Positions 21,193 to 32,232 of a DNA stretch of 64,000 nucleotides are shown in pieces; positions within the stretch are counted from its first letter, which is position 1; each line of letters starts with the position of its first letter. The DNA lies in contig JALMQS010000312.1 of the NCBI GenBank assembly GCA_024734495.1, positions 124,001-188,000 on the forward strand, written 5' to 3'. This stretch comes from Forficula auricularia. Its lineage: Eukaryota; Arthropoda; Insecta; Dermaptera; Forficulidae. A model generated the notes under the pieces. That model made no database searches and was not told the DNA's origin. It saw nothing but the letters and a program-made list of their open reading frames with translations. The position numbers were made by a program, and so were the translations under genes.

Positions 21193-21283
21193 TCATATAT
21201 TTCTTTATAATCTGGAAGAATGGCACCATTCAGGAAGGCTGTTCTATAGGAGTAAAGAAATTTTAAACATTTCTTTAGATTTG
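21193..21283 (+). CDS. TGFBRAP1: TGFBRAP1/Vps3-like CORVET subunit, exon 3
   Basis: Acceptor TTGATTATTTTAG, donor GTGAGT. The 91-nt exon encodes SHIFLYNLEEWHHSGRLFYR then SKEILNISLDL. It aligns with the vertebrate segment following YVGTN (CFVYHFLLEERP...). The intron before it is only 67 bp. The next exon was not found: a 100-N gap begins 256 bp downstream, and the following 42 kb is repeat-rich, so the gene continues beyond a very long intron, in the gap, or outside the window. Confidence 0.85.
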
Positions 21284-21539
21284 GTGAGTAAAATTTTTTA
21301 GCATAATTAATATAAATTTGGAAAACAGGCAAATAAATTCGTTTATATCACTGAGAAAAAGTATTATAGCCATGGACGTCTAGATTTTAATATATTTTTT
21401 ATTTTTCAAACATTAAACAATTTAATTTTTTTCTTGTTTTAATAGCGTTAAGAAATTTATTATTATATTTATTTAAATTAAAAAGAAAAAAAAATGTTGG
21501 ACCCCTGTAACTTACTTACTCACTTACTGTAGCCGAACA

Positions 21540-21639
21540 NNNNNNNNNNNNNNNNNNNNNNNNNNNNNNNNNNNNNNNNNNNNNNNNNNNNNNNNNNNNN
21601 NNNNNNNNNNNNNNNNNNNNNNNNNNNNNNNNNNNNNNN
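21540..21639. other. assembly gap of 100 N
   Basis: Exactly 100 consecutive N, a nominal scaffold gap of unknown true length. It sits just downstream of TGFBRAP1 exon 3. Confidence 1.
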
Positions 21640-21920
21640 GATTCATTTGGTTCGGTTCGTTTTCGGTCATTTTCAATAAGTGTGAACCGGTGCTTCAGTT
21701 TCTATTCGGTACCTAATAGAAACCGCAGAGCACCGAATACCCCCTCGACACGAACAGGTTTCATCAGGTTTCTATTAGGGAACAGAAAGCAATAAACCCG
21801 TTCACACAACCTCGGTTCAGATTCTGTTTTAACCTGATAGCGAGTGGATGTCTATTATTTTTTGAAAATTTTGTCGCGGTTTTTTTCTGATCAAATGCAG
21901 CGGGAAACATGCCAACATTT

Positions 21921-21951
21921 CCCCCCCCCCCCCCCCCCCCCCCCCCCTCCC

Positions 21952-21981
<30 letters not shown>
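21921..21981. repeat. poly(C) tract
   Basis: About 60 bases of C with a single T and a single G interruption. The length is likely unreliable in assembly. It abuts the Harbinger fragment. Confidence 0.95.
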
Positions 21982-21983
<2 letters not shown>

Positions 21984-21992
21984 TGGTTGCTA

Positions 21993-22243
21993 TTACTCCC
22001 TCATAAATGTAACTTGACGGTGAAGACGGTCTTTTAGCTTCAAATGTAATTCATCAAATGATTTCATTGACATCCTAAAGTAATTAAAAAAGTTGTCTTC
22101 ATGGGAAAATGGTGTAGAATGCTCCAAAATCCTGCCGTAAAGTGATGAGAGGGTGCTGCCAATGAATTCTAATAGTATTCCTCCTTCGTTTTTTTAATTT
22201 CTCTATAGACAGACAACATGCCAACAACTTGCTTTCTCTCCAT
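21993..22243 (-). pseudogene. PIF/Harbinger transposase N-terminal fragment
   Basis: Three successive frames on the minus strand give MERKQVVGMLSVYREIKKT, then IRIHWQHPLITLRQDFGAF, then HEDNFFNYFRMSMKSFDELH and LKLKDRLHRQ. The block FFxYFRMSxxSFDELLxLLK preceded by a basic W-x-HP motif is the N-terminal signature of Harbinger (HARBI1-like) nucleases. Two frameshifts separate the parts and the DDE catalytic core is absent. It is cut off at the poly(C) tract. Confidence 0.75.
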
Positions 22244-22830
22244 GATCACTACTGAGTGTAACGAAAACAACCCATGATCCGTATGAGGAACCAAGCGCTT
22301 GTGTGAAGGGGTTTCATTCGTTTTCGGCTGGAACAAAATAGTAGTTAGTAGCATCATCCTCTCAAAAAATTGGTCATGTAATGAAAAAATATTAAATTTA
22401 CTCTAAGTATTACCTTATAGCTCAAATATAAACCATTGACATACCAAGATGTGGTGAACATCACTATTATTGTTCCCCAGTAGACACGATTTGTTGTTGC
22501 TCTAAAGTTCCTTAACTTTCTTGGTAATACAACGATTATGTATAAACAGTATGAAAACGGAAATGGAAACATCATTTAAATTGTTTTATTATTACTTTTG
22601 TTATTGATGACGTTTGAAATAAAGATTGCATGCTTTCAAACAGATTAGATATTATTTAAGAGTAGAGGTACATTGAATATGTAAAAAAAAACTGTCCGTT
22701 CCGAAAGGAGCATATTAATTTTGATTTAATAATAATAAAATTTAATAATAATATTATTCCATGAAAATATCTTAAAAATATTAGGCACTAGCAATCTAAA
22801 ATGCACGCCTTTTGTAGTCCATCATCACCA

Positions 22831-22930
22831 TCATCTATCATCATCACTCATTCAGTATACAGTCCCAACACTGGTTTGATGCAACAATCCGTATCCAATT
22901 CCCAAAAATCTAAAGGCAAATTTTAAAATG
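22831..22930 (-). repeat. RTE-like LINE 3' tail fragment
   Basis: TCATCATCATCAT-type tail followed by CAGTATACAGTCCCAACACT and GGTTTGATGCAAC. It is the inverted 3' end seen at 20,440-20,500. No coding part remains. Confidence 0.6.
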
Positions 22931-23796
22931 ACGCTAACACAAATCGTCAGCGGCAGTATGGCAGGTTATATTTGGAAGCTATAAAAGTAGCATGATGTTG
23001 ATATTTTGACGAAAAATTAATTATCTCATATTTTAATGCTAGGGGCTTCCTCAGAAATAAATATAAGTGCTCTAGGGGTCTAGGGTTCATCACGCTACAA
23101 AAAATTGAAAAACACTGGTGTAGGTTCTTGGTGAAACATATTTAAATAAAGTAGAGAAAATTAAAAAAAAATTTAATTTATTTCGTCTTCTAAGGGGGGG
23201 GGGGGGGGGGGCACCTGGCCCCCTGCCCATAGCTGGGCACGCCCATGCAAAAGAGTACTTTGTTTGTACTGCTTAGATTCGGATTTGCAACCTTCAAGTT
23301 GAGAGCGTTAACCAATGGACCATTAGAAGATTCTACTGTGTAAACTTTTTAAAGAGGATATGTAAATAAATGATATTTTCAGTATATATAAGAAATACTT
23401 GTCAAATCAACAGACATGCATTGTAGCGAGACTAGAAGAGTTCCGTCTTATGTTTGTATGGTAAAATCTAATAAAGTAAATATATACATTTTTTTAAAAA
23501 TATTTATAGAGGTTTATAACAACTTTTTAAATCTTTCATTTCTGTGAAACACCACAAAAACTTTTTCATTTTGATTTTCTGCGAGTCCATTTTCGAATTG
23601 CCCCCTTACCAATCAAATTGCCTCCCTGTGAGGAGTTGGGACCCACGTTGGGAAACACTGATTTAAACGCAGGATTATTTTGAGAAGCTCGAATTTTTTA
23701 TGGGGTCTAAAATATTTTGTGAGATATCTTTAAAATAGACTTGCCATAAAATTTGTATCTCTAGCCTGGACAATTTTGAAGTTTACTCAAAACAGA
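22931..23796. other. repeat scraps, no gene
   Basis: Contains hAT-like single ends (GAAAAACACTGGTGTAGG near 23,112 and GGGAAACACTG near 23,652), a copy of the family-X flank (GGTGAAACAT, 23,133) and a poly(G) run at 23,197-23,211. No exon was recognised. Confidence 0.4.
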
Positions 23797-24186
23797 AAAA
23801 AATTAAATGCAACAAATAAAATAATAAAAACTCAAAATAAAATAAAATGCACTAAAGCTATAAAATAATTATCTAATTTAGTTACAACTAAATGATGAAA
23901 TTGTTACATGAATCACTTTTTGAAGTCGGTGCCAAACATATACATTTTATGAATCGCACTCGACGGATCTTACTATTCTTACTTAGTACGTTTGGCGGGC
24001 AATGAAGACAACATCGCTTAAGCCCTCTTATATAGTTTGTTTGGCACCGACTTCAAAAAGTGATTTCATATAACAATTTCATCGTTTAGTTGTAGCTAAA
24101 TTAGATAATTATTTTATACCTTTTAGTGCATTTTATTTGATTTTTGAGTTCTTATTATTAAATTTGTTGCATTTAATTTTTTCTAA
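23797..24186. mobile_element. foldback family FB3 (AAGTCGGTGCCAAACATA), copy 1
   Basis: Arms of about 150 bp: 23,797-23,950 is the inverted copy of 24,030-24,186. The tip of each arm carries AAGTCGGTGCCAAACATA. The short loop contains CGCACTCGACGGATCTTACT. Further copies lie at about 29,995-31,215, 35,755-36,060 and (half) 43,584-43,790. No coding capacity. Confidence 0.75.
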
Positions 24187-24780
24187 AAATTATTTTTATT
24201 TTTCTCTTTTTAGTGATGTTATGAATATGATAATACCTTGCATGCATCTCGTAAGAGAAAGATTCGCGCGAAGGAATTCGGGCCAAGGAATCAGAAATTG
24301 ATAATAAAATTCAGTTTATAAATAGAGAAATCATCTCGAAACGTTATCGGGTTTTAATTAAGATTGTTTTTTTATAAAAAGATTTGATTTATTATAATTT
24401 CGATTATTTGCTCATAAGAATTGGAGATTTCCGTTATTTTGTCATTGATCATATCATCAGAACTTGATCAAATTAATATGGGACTACCCCTAAGCTACCC
24501 CCTTTCCAATAAAGAAAGAATCATCGAAATCGGTAAACAAAGAAAAAGGTCCGAAGTCAATGAAATTTATACGGGACCAATCGAAAACTATTCTGAAAAC
24601 AATGCAAAAATCATCGAAATCAGTCCACATAGTAAAGAGAAATTGACGAACAAACATCACCAGAACTTGACCAAATTAATATGAAACCACCCTTAAGGTA
24701 CCCCCTTTCCAATAAAAGAAGAATCATTGAAATCGTTCGATAAACATAGAAGTTATGTGTGAACATACATAACGAAAAAG
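24187..24780 (-). repeat. arthropod repeat with GACTTCAAAAAAGGAGGAGG family body
   Basis: This segment is the inverted counterpart of 29,500-29,990: GAACTTGATCAAATTAATATG, CCCCCTTTCCAATAAAGAA, AATCATCGAAATCGGT and GGTCCAATACC all recur there on the other strand. A 220-bp internal duplication (24,445-24,560 against 24,650-24,780) is visible. The plus-strand frame 24,421-24,684 is repeat-derived. The class of this widespread repeat is not determinable here. Confidence 0.6.
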
Positions 24781-24929
24781 GTCCAATACCATTGAAACAA
24801 ACAACACGATGCAGTGGCTAGACTTTATCCAAATTCATTTGAAATATTAATATGTTTATTCCTTATATAAATCAGATATCACTTGCAATTTGCAGTTCAT
24901 GTTGACTTAAATTCAAAAATAATGATTCT

Positions 24930-25745
24930 CATTTAACAGTCGAGGAATAACAATTCTACATTGGATTTTTGACATTTCGGTTATTATTGGTAATCATTGC
25001 TTAAGACATGGAGGAATCGACTTAAAATCAAAAATAGCTATTGATTCTCATCTAATACTTGAGGAATAATAATTCTACCTTAGATTTTTGACCCTTCGAT
25101 TATTATTGGTAACCATTGCTGAAGACATGGAGGAATCGACTTAAAATCAAAAATAATGATCGATTCTTATCTAATACTAGAGGAATAATAATTCTACATT
25201 AGATTTCAACTCAAGCTTGAGTTGTTTACCAAAAAAGAATTTAGTCTTTTTGATTTTAAGTCGATTCTTCCACGTTTTCAGTAGAGGTTGCCATTAATAG
25301 TCAAAACATCAAAAATGGAATGCAATAAGGTTATTCCGCTAGTATTAGATAAGAATCGATCGTTATTTTTGATTTTAAGTCGATTCCTCCATGTCTTCAG
25401 CAATGGTTACCAATAATAATCGAAACGTCAAAAACCTAATGTAGAATTGTTATTCCTCAAGTATTAGATGAGAATCGATCACTATTTTTGATTTTAACTC
25501 GATTCCTCCATGTCTTCAGCAATGGTTACCAATAAAAACCGAAACGTCAAAAATCCAATATAGAATGGTTATTCCTCAAGTATTAGATCAGAATCAATCG
25601 CTATTTTTGATTTTAACTCGATTCCTCCATGTCTTCAGCAATGGTTACCAATAAAAACCGAAACGTCAAAAATCCAATATAGAATGGTTATTCCTCAAGT
25701 ATTAGATCAGAATCAATCACTATTTTTGATTTTAACTCGATACCT
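24930..25745. repeat. tandem ~119-bp unit array, left arm
   Basis: Three units in one orientation, then an inversion point at the palindrome AACTCAAGCTTGAGTT (25,207-25,222), then about four units in the other orientation. Unit landmarks: GATTCTCATCTAATACT, GAGGAATAACCATTCTA, GACGTTTCGGTTTTTATTGG and GAAGACATGGAGGAATCGA. Confidence 0.85.
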
Positions 25746-27304
25746 ACATGTCTTCAGCAAAGGTAACGGATAAAAATACAATGCAGTTGCTATGGTTACT
25801 TATAAAATTTCCTCCCAAATTTTTATCATTTCACAGCGAGAAGCCTAACCATTCTTACTTAAACAAGTTTAAATGAGCTATATTACCGATGAAATGAATA
25901 AATTTTAAAGTTTTTTTTTTAATTTTGGTTAAATAAGGAATTAAAAAAAGTACAATCTTACTCTAGAGTAAAGTACTTTAAAATATACTTTTACTAAAAA
26001 CTTTATTTAACCGTTTTTGTTGTCCCCAAGATATTTAATTGGGATATTAAATTTCATCAAAATTGGTTAAGTCATTTTCAAGATATTTAGAAAAAACTAA
26101 AAAAGTACCGAAATAAAGTACTAATGTTTGTGGGCCGATACGTACCAAAAACTAATCAGCGCTTCATTTTGTTAAACTAATGATAGGTTTTCAATTTCAT
26201 TTCAATCGGCGCAAAGGTGTGGAAAAATTCGTGGACGAAAAAAACGATAACACACACACACACATCCATCCATCCATCCATTCCCACGCACTTCCAAAAA
26301 AAATGGCACTTTTTGGCCTCTCGACGAGACCCCATGTAATTTTTGGCAAAATCATCACGTGCTAAAATTCAACCTAATTGAATACTACAATTTGTGACCT
26401 TAATTGAGTCCATGGGTTCCGTAGTCTTTACCTGAGGACTCTTTGAAGTCCCGCTTTACTCCATTGTTGGAGGGGTCTGGTTGGTAGGGATAAATGCAAC
26501 CGGGTTGTTGGGTTGCTTGATTATGTGATTGTAATTCAAAGGCTTTAAGTTAAGAAAAAACTTTTGGCCTTCAAAGCTTGAAATGCAGATTTGAATTTGT
26601 AAGTCCTTAGTGGTCCTCCGAACCACCTTTTAAATTCGCAATTTAAAATCATTTGACTTGACCACAAGATGCGTTTCACGTTCATTTCGGTATAGGCCCA
26701 CATGGGGCTGGTACTCATAGGTCTGATGACTTTGACTTGTTGGGGGATCAGAGGGGCTCTGACAATGATATTAGCACATGGTTTATGTTCTTCAGGGTTG
26801 TTTGCCCTGGTGAACGTAGTTTACGAGCGCTCCTGTGCCGGTCGAAATGAAACTGAAAACCTACCATTAGTATAACAAAACGAAGCGCTGATTAGTTTTC
26901 GGCACGTGTCTGGCGAAACATTAGTAATATGTCAACATTTATTTGTTTCAGCACTTTTTTAGTTTTTTCTAAACATCTTTAAACATGACTTAACCAATTT
27001 GGACGAAATTTAATATCCCAATTGAGCACCATTGGGGCCGACAAAATATAGGTCAAATGAAAGTTTTTAGTAAATTACATTTTAAATAACTTTACTCCAA
27101 AGTAATATTTTTAAATTCTTCAAAATTTATTCATTTTATCTGATCAGTAGAGGACTCCATTTGACCTAACTAGAATCATAAGAGTGGATAGGCTTTTCTC
27201 TGTGAAATGCTAAAAATTTGGAGAAGAAGTTTACTAGGGAGCCGGCCATAGCTGAATCACGTTCTAACATCCTGTTACCTTTCTAGAGGAATCTGACTTC
27301 AAAC

Positions 27305-27900
27305 CAAAAAATAGCGGATTGATTCTCATCTAGTACTTGAGGAATAACCATTCTACTATTGGATTTTTTAACGTTTCGGTTTTATTGGTAACCATTGCTA
27401 GGTTACATAGAGGAAATTGACATAAAATCAAAAATAGCGATTGATTCTCATCTAGTACTTGAGGAATAACCATTCTATATTGGATTTTTGACATTTCGGT
27501 TATCACTAGTAACCATTGCTGTAGACATGGAGGAATCGACTTAAAATAAAAAATAACCATCGATTCTCATATAATACTCGAGGAATAACAATTTTACACT
27601 AGATTTTTGACGCTTCGATTATTATTATTGGTAACCATTGCTGAAGACATGGAGGAATCGGCTTAAAATCAAAAATAACGATCGATTCTTATCTAATACT
27701 AGATGAATAACCTTCTAATCTAATGTAGAATTGTTATTCCTCGAGTATTAGATGAGAATCGATGGCTATTTTTGATTTTAAGTCGATTCCTCCATGTCTT
27801 CAACAATGGTTACTAATAATAACCGAAACATCAAAAATCCAATGTAGAATGGTTATTCGTCGACTATTAAATGAGAATCGATCATTATTTTTGAATTAAT
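27305..27900. repeat. tandem ~119-bp unit array, right arm
   Basis: About three and a half units followed by about one and a half in reverse orientation, mirroring the left arm of the giant foldback. Confidence 0.8.
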
Positions 27901-28361
27901 GTCAACATGAACTGCAAATTGCAAGTGATATCTGATTAATAATAAAGGAATAAACAAATTATTTTTTTATTGTTAAAGGATAAATAATTAATATATCCAG
28001 TACACACCAAGCCAGCAAAACATTAATATTTCAAATGAATTTTGATAAAGTTTAGCAACGATCCGTTGCAGTTTATTTTAATCGCGTTGAAAAATTCACT
28101 AAAATTTAGTTTACGATTAATGTTTTTGTGTTGACTAATTGCCATTTATCGAGGCTGCACTTTTTGACTTCGTGTACATACCATATATATATTCGGGACT
28201 TTTTAATTTTTTCTAAATAACCGGAACAAAATGACAAACTGGCTGAAATGCCTGGACCATATCTTCAAACCTGGACGTATGGTAAAACCTTATACCTATA
28301 AAGATGCCATTAAGTAGAATCAGGGTAACTTTTTAGCTGATCATTCATCTAAATACTTAAG

Positions 28362-28437
28362 TTAATAGTAGTAAAGGGTGTGTAGTTTCACAGTTCAATT
28401 CACTGTGAAACTACACACCCTTTACTCTATTAACTAA
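28362..28437. repeat. near-perfect hairpin, ~33-bp arms
   Basis: GTAAAGGGTGTGTAGTTTCA and its inverted copy flank a 7-base loop (TCAATTC). Outer AATAGTAG/CTCTATT pair with a small bulge. TGTTTCACCTAAAACC follows, related to the flank of family-X elements. A hairpin-forming miniature element is most likely. Confidence 0.7.
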
Positions 28438-28439
28438 CA

Positions 28440-29174
28440 TCATGTTTCACCTAAAACCTACACCACTTTCCATAAGTAAAAAAAATAAATACTTAAATTC
28501 TGAAAAATAAATTATTTTGCCGAGATAAGCAATTTTGAAAAATACTTTTCAATAGTTAATGTTCAATCAGCTAAAAATTCTTAAATTAAATTTAAATAAT
28601 TTAAATTTATTGATTCTCATCAATTGCGATAAATTAGGTAGATAATCCTGGTTAGACGAGCCCCAATCGCATTTGGCAGCTTTTATTCGAGTTTTATTGA
28701 GAAACCAATATCTCTAAATGAACGAAATAGCTAGCTCCCTTCTGTTTTAGTATTTAATAAAGAATAGATGATAAATACTATAGTAGAGAGCTGAGAACTG
28801 AATCAATTGTGCATCATGTACGCGTGATAATGGAGGGACCACAAATTGGATAATGGGAACAAGAACAACGTCAATCGAATATACAACAAACATTCTATTG
28901 TAATCGATTATTATTTTATTATTATTTTTAATATAGTACAGATATACAGATATAACATTTTAAATATATTTTTTGTTCAACTTTTCTGGGTAATTTGATG
29001 ATTTTTTAAATTACTTAAATTAAGAATTAAAAAAAATTAAATTAAAAACATTAATTTAGAAAATATAAAATAATTTACAAATTGTAATAATTTAAATTAT
29101 TTTATACTTTCTAGATTTAAATAAATATTAATGTTTTAGGCGTTTTTTTTTTTTTTTTTTTTTTACGAACTTGA
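28440..29174. other. AT-rich spacer, no feature recognised
   Basis: No exon, RNA gene or element ends were recognised. Confidence 0.4.
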
Positions 29175-29345
29175 ATTTAGGTCATTTATCAAAGATTTTA
29201 ATAGATATGTTTATATTGCATATAGGAGGGTCTTGTCCCCTCGGGAGTCAAACCCATGCACTAGTATGCTTTCCGGGCAACTAGTCAGACCCTTAAGACC
29301 ATCACCTCCAAACATGCAACATAAAGCCAAGTATTTTCCCTCCAT
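29175..29345 (-). mobile_element. tRNA-derived SINE family 3, copy A
   Basis: On the minus strand: TTGCATGTTTGGAGGTGATG, TTGCCCGGAAAGCATACTAG, GGGTTTGACTCCCGAGGG (B-box-like), ACAAGACCCTCC, then an AT-rich tail. It shares about 160 bp with copy B at 31,265-31,440. The acceptor-like GGAGG/CCTCC pairing and promoter boxes suggest a tRNA origin. Confidence 0.65.
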
Positions 29346-29470
29346 TCAAACAGATTGGAAAAGTAAAAATTACTGCTTAACTGAAATAAAGATTCAGCAT
29401 CGGGCCAATGCAGAGGCAATTTTATGTAAAGAAATGAGTATCTATTTGAGAAAGAAAAATTGAATTTTTT

Positions 29471-29990
29471 AACAGACTTCAAAAAAGGAGGAGGTTCTCT
29501 ATTCGACTGATTTTTTTTTTTTTTTTTTTGTGTCTATGCTACCTCATATCTCCGCCAATTGTGAACCGATTTTGATGATTTTTTTTGCATTGGGTTCAGT
29601 CTAGCTTCCGATTGGTCCCGTTTTTTTTTCATTCGTATTGGACCTTTTTTGATATGTTTGTTCAGGCATAACTTCTTTGTTTATGAACCGATTTTAATTA
29701 CTCTTTTTTTATTGGAAAGAGGGTACCTTAGGCGTGGTACCATATTAATTTGGCCAAGTTCTGAAGATATGATCAATGACGAAATAACGTAAACCTCCAA
29801 TTCCAATATAAAAAATCTTAAAACATTCATTTAAAACCCGCAAACGTTTCGAGAGAATTTCTATATTTATTAATTGAATTTTATTATCATTTTCTGATTC
29901 ATTCGCCAGACGCTTTCTCTTACGAGATGCATGCAAGGTATTATATTAAGTCACTATTAATAACATCACTAAAAAGAGAAAAATAAAAAT
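29471..29990 (+). repeat. CGACTTCAAAAAAGGAGGAGG repeat copy
   Basis: Begins ACTTCAAAAAAGGAGGAGGT TCTCTATTCGACTG, then a T run and ACCTCATATCTCCGCCAATT. It continues with the same body as the inverted copy at 24.2-24.8 kb. Other heads lie at 32,475 and 35,421. This head is common in insect genomes. Confidence 0.7.
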
Positions 29991-29994
29991 AATT

Positions 29995-31215
29995 TTTATA
30001 AAAAAAAATAAAACCGACTTCAAAAAAATTAAATGCAACAAATAAAATAATAATAACCTAAAAATAAAATAAAATACATTAAAAGGTATAAAATAATTAT
30101 CTTATTTAATTACAACTAAACGTCGAAATATTAACATGAAATTACTTTTTGAAGTCGGTGCCAAACATATACATTATATGAATCGAACTCGACGGATCTT
30201 ACTTAGTACGTTTGGCGGGTACGCTCGCTTATAGGTATAGTTTGTTTGGCACCGACTTCAAAAAGTGGTTTTATGTTAATATTTCGTCGTTTAGTTGTAA
30301 CTAAATAAGATAATTATTTTATACCTTTGTTTTGAAAGTATCGCTCCTTTTTGTTTTGAGGGTTGTAAGGCCCCAAGGAAGCTGTTATTTTACTTTATAT
30401 TGATAGAAATGTTTCGATAGGGGATGCTGGTTTGATTATCTAATTAATTAATGTTATGCATATATGATATCCTGTAAAGAAAAAATGGAGGGAAGTCAAG
30501 GTAGTAATAAAACAATTTAACGTTTATATATAAAATTTATTCAGTGATCAATAAAGGGAAGGTTTTGATATAAGTCGTGTGTGGTGGATTGATTAAAAGT
30601 GTTTAGGAATGGTACAGGCCATTGTGCGCCTGGTTCCCGTTCCACGATGCCTTGCGTATAATTGAATACGCTGCGTGGGCGTGGGCTGGGCGTCTATGCT
30701 TTACGCTCCAAGTCCGGGGCTGCTTGCCCGGAAAAGTTTAGGTGTTTCTTGCCTCCTGGGTGGGCAAAGGAGCATATAAGTTTTGTTGGTCACCAAGCCA
30801 GCGGATGCCAAAAACATATTTTGCTAAGCGCGGTTTAGCGATATTAAAGAAAACCTTGAGTGGTTTCTGGGCATGGGTTTCTATATGTTTTTTTCTTCAT
30901 CAATCGAGCGGACGACAAAACATATACATTGAGTAACCTTCAGGCTCATACAAGCCTAGTGAATAGCACACAGTGATGTTTACCCTTTGGTGGTTGATAG
31001 TATAAGAATGGTTTGGCGCGGTCGCCGGGGTTTCGAGAGCAAAAAAGTTGGTGGGGAGTCTAAATGCCGACTATAGGGGTCCGAGTGCGTTGATAAAATG
31101 ACTGATTTGACCATGGTGAAAAATTGTGGCAATTTTGAACAACCTTTTAGTGTATTTTATTTGATTTTTAAGTTATTATTATTTTATTTGTTGCATTTAA
31201 TTTTTTTGAAGTCCG
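29995..31215. mobile_element. foldback FB3 copy split by a solo LTR
   Basis: Left arm, loop and inner right arm span 29,995-30,327, and the outer part of the right arm resumes at 31,147-31,215. The split falls in TTATACCTTTTAGTGTATTT, which is intact in the 24.1-kb and 36.0-kb copies. It starts and ends with AAACCGACTTCAAAAAA-type sequence. Confidence 0.75.
30328..31141 (+). mobile_element. solo LTR, 814 bp, 5-bp TSD
   Basis: Starts TGTTTTGAAAG and ends TTTTGAACA (TG...CA with TGTT/AACA inverted tips). It is flanked by ACCTT at 30,323-30,327 and 31,142-31,146. The empty site is known from other copies of the host repeat (TTATACCTTTTAG), which proves insertion. AATAAA occurs near 30,548. A 5-bp duplication fits BEL/Pao or Ty3-type retrotransposons. 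No internal region remains, so it arose by LTR-LTR recombination. The small frame at 30,742-30,936 is not credible as a gene. Confidence 0.88.
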
Positions 31216-31264
31216 GTTTTATCTCAAAATCAACTTGTGATATATAATCAATTAATTGTACTAA

Positions 31265-31440
31265 CATTAATTTAGGTCTTTTATCAAATATTTTAATATA
31301 TATGTTTATATTGCATGTAGGAGGGTCTTGTCCCCTCGGGAGTCGAACCCAAGCACTAGTACGCTTTCCGGGCAACTAGTCAGACCCTTGAGACCATCAC
31401 CTCCAAACATGCAACAAATAACTAAAGCCAAGTATTTTCA
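31265..31440 (-). mobile_element. tRNA-derived SINE family 3, copy B
   Basis: Same sequence as copy A at 29.2 kb, with a better B-box (GGGTTCGACTCCC) and AGTTGCCCGGAAAGCGTACT. Minus orientation. Confidence 0.65.
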
Positions 31441-31659
31441 CTCCATTCAAACAATTTTTTTCTTGTTTTTTTACTTTTAATTCTTAATTTAATTTTGTTC
31501 TCAAACTCTCATGGTAGAAAATTTGGAAAAAAAAATATTAATTTAATTTTCACTTCATTATAAAGAAGATAGTTATTTATTACAATAGGTAGGCAGATCC
31601 TAAAATAATGTATAAAAGTAAGAAAGTAGACATAATCCTCACAATAGAGTATATATCTA

Positions 31660-32222
31660 TTAGGGTGGTCCTTATTTTGGGTATTTTCGAATTTTTACGC
31701 TGACAGAGGCTCATCCCATCTAAATAACATTGGGTTTTTGGCATTGAATGATCAATTTTTTATTCCGGCCAAAGTAATGGTTCAAAAAATTTGAAACCCT
31801 AGAGACTTTATCCTTATAATAGTATCTATCACTCAGAGTTTTTACAGATTTTTGGCTATTATAATTTTGGAGTCTATATCTTACTAAGCACTAAGATATA
31901 TGCAGTATTTTATCTAGCTGTAACTCCAAAATTATAATAGATAAAAATCTGTAAAAATTCTGAAGAATAGCTACTATTATAAGAATAAAGTCTACAGAGT
32001 TTCAAATTTTTTGAACCATTGCTTTGACCGGAATAAAAAATTGATAATTCAATGCCAAAAACACCATGTTATTTCGATGGGAAACTTGCAACGCTGTGCG
32101 GCACATATTAAAATTGAGATAGAGACTTGAAACTTGGGATATTTTTTTTTTATTTATTTCGAACCATATGAGCCTCTATCAGGGTAAAAATTCCAAAATA
32201 CCCAAAATAAGGACCACCCTAA
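31660..32222. mobile_element. palindromic MITE, TA target, 563 bp
   Basis: TTAGGGTGGTCCTTATTTTG at the left end and its inverted copy at the right end, with TA on both sides (31,658-31,659; 32,223-32,224). The homology between the halves runs to the centre (for example ATTATAATTTTGGAGT against ACTCCAAAATTATAAT). The whole element can fold into a single hairpin with ~270-bp arms. A TA target suggests mobilisation by a Tc1/mariner-type transposase. Confidence 0.85.
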
Positions 32223-32232
32223 TACCTATATG

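Larger units (their letters stand above)
24822..28052. mobile_element. giant foldback element with tandem-repeat arms, 3.2 kb
   Basis: The outer ends ACTTTATCCAAATTCATTTG and, inverted, CAAATGAATTTTGATAAAGT mark a palindrome that pairs almost to its centre. From outside in: a unique end segment (TTGCAATTTGCAGTTCATGT), an array of a ~119-bp unit (24,930-25,200 and 27,720-27,900), the same unit in inverse orientation (25,250-25,745 and 27,305-27,715), then a ~450-bp inner stem (25,850-26,300 against 26,840-27,250). A unique loop lies at about 26,400-26,840. Long inverted repeats built from tandem subrepeats are the hallmark of foldback elements. No transposase frame was recognised. Confidence 0.75.

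Noticed and set aside
22354..22575. 73-codon minus-strand hydrophobic frame next to the Harbinger fragment
   Set aside because: Could be part of the element, but no DNA-binding or catalytic motif is visible and splice sites are absent.
30742..30936. 64-codon frame inside the solo LTR
   Set aside because: LTRs do not normally encode protein; no family recognised.
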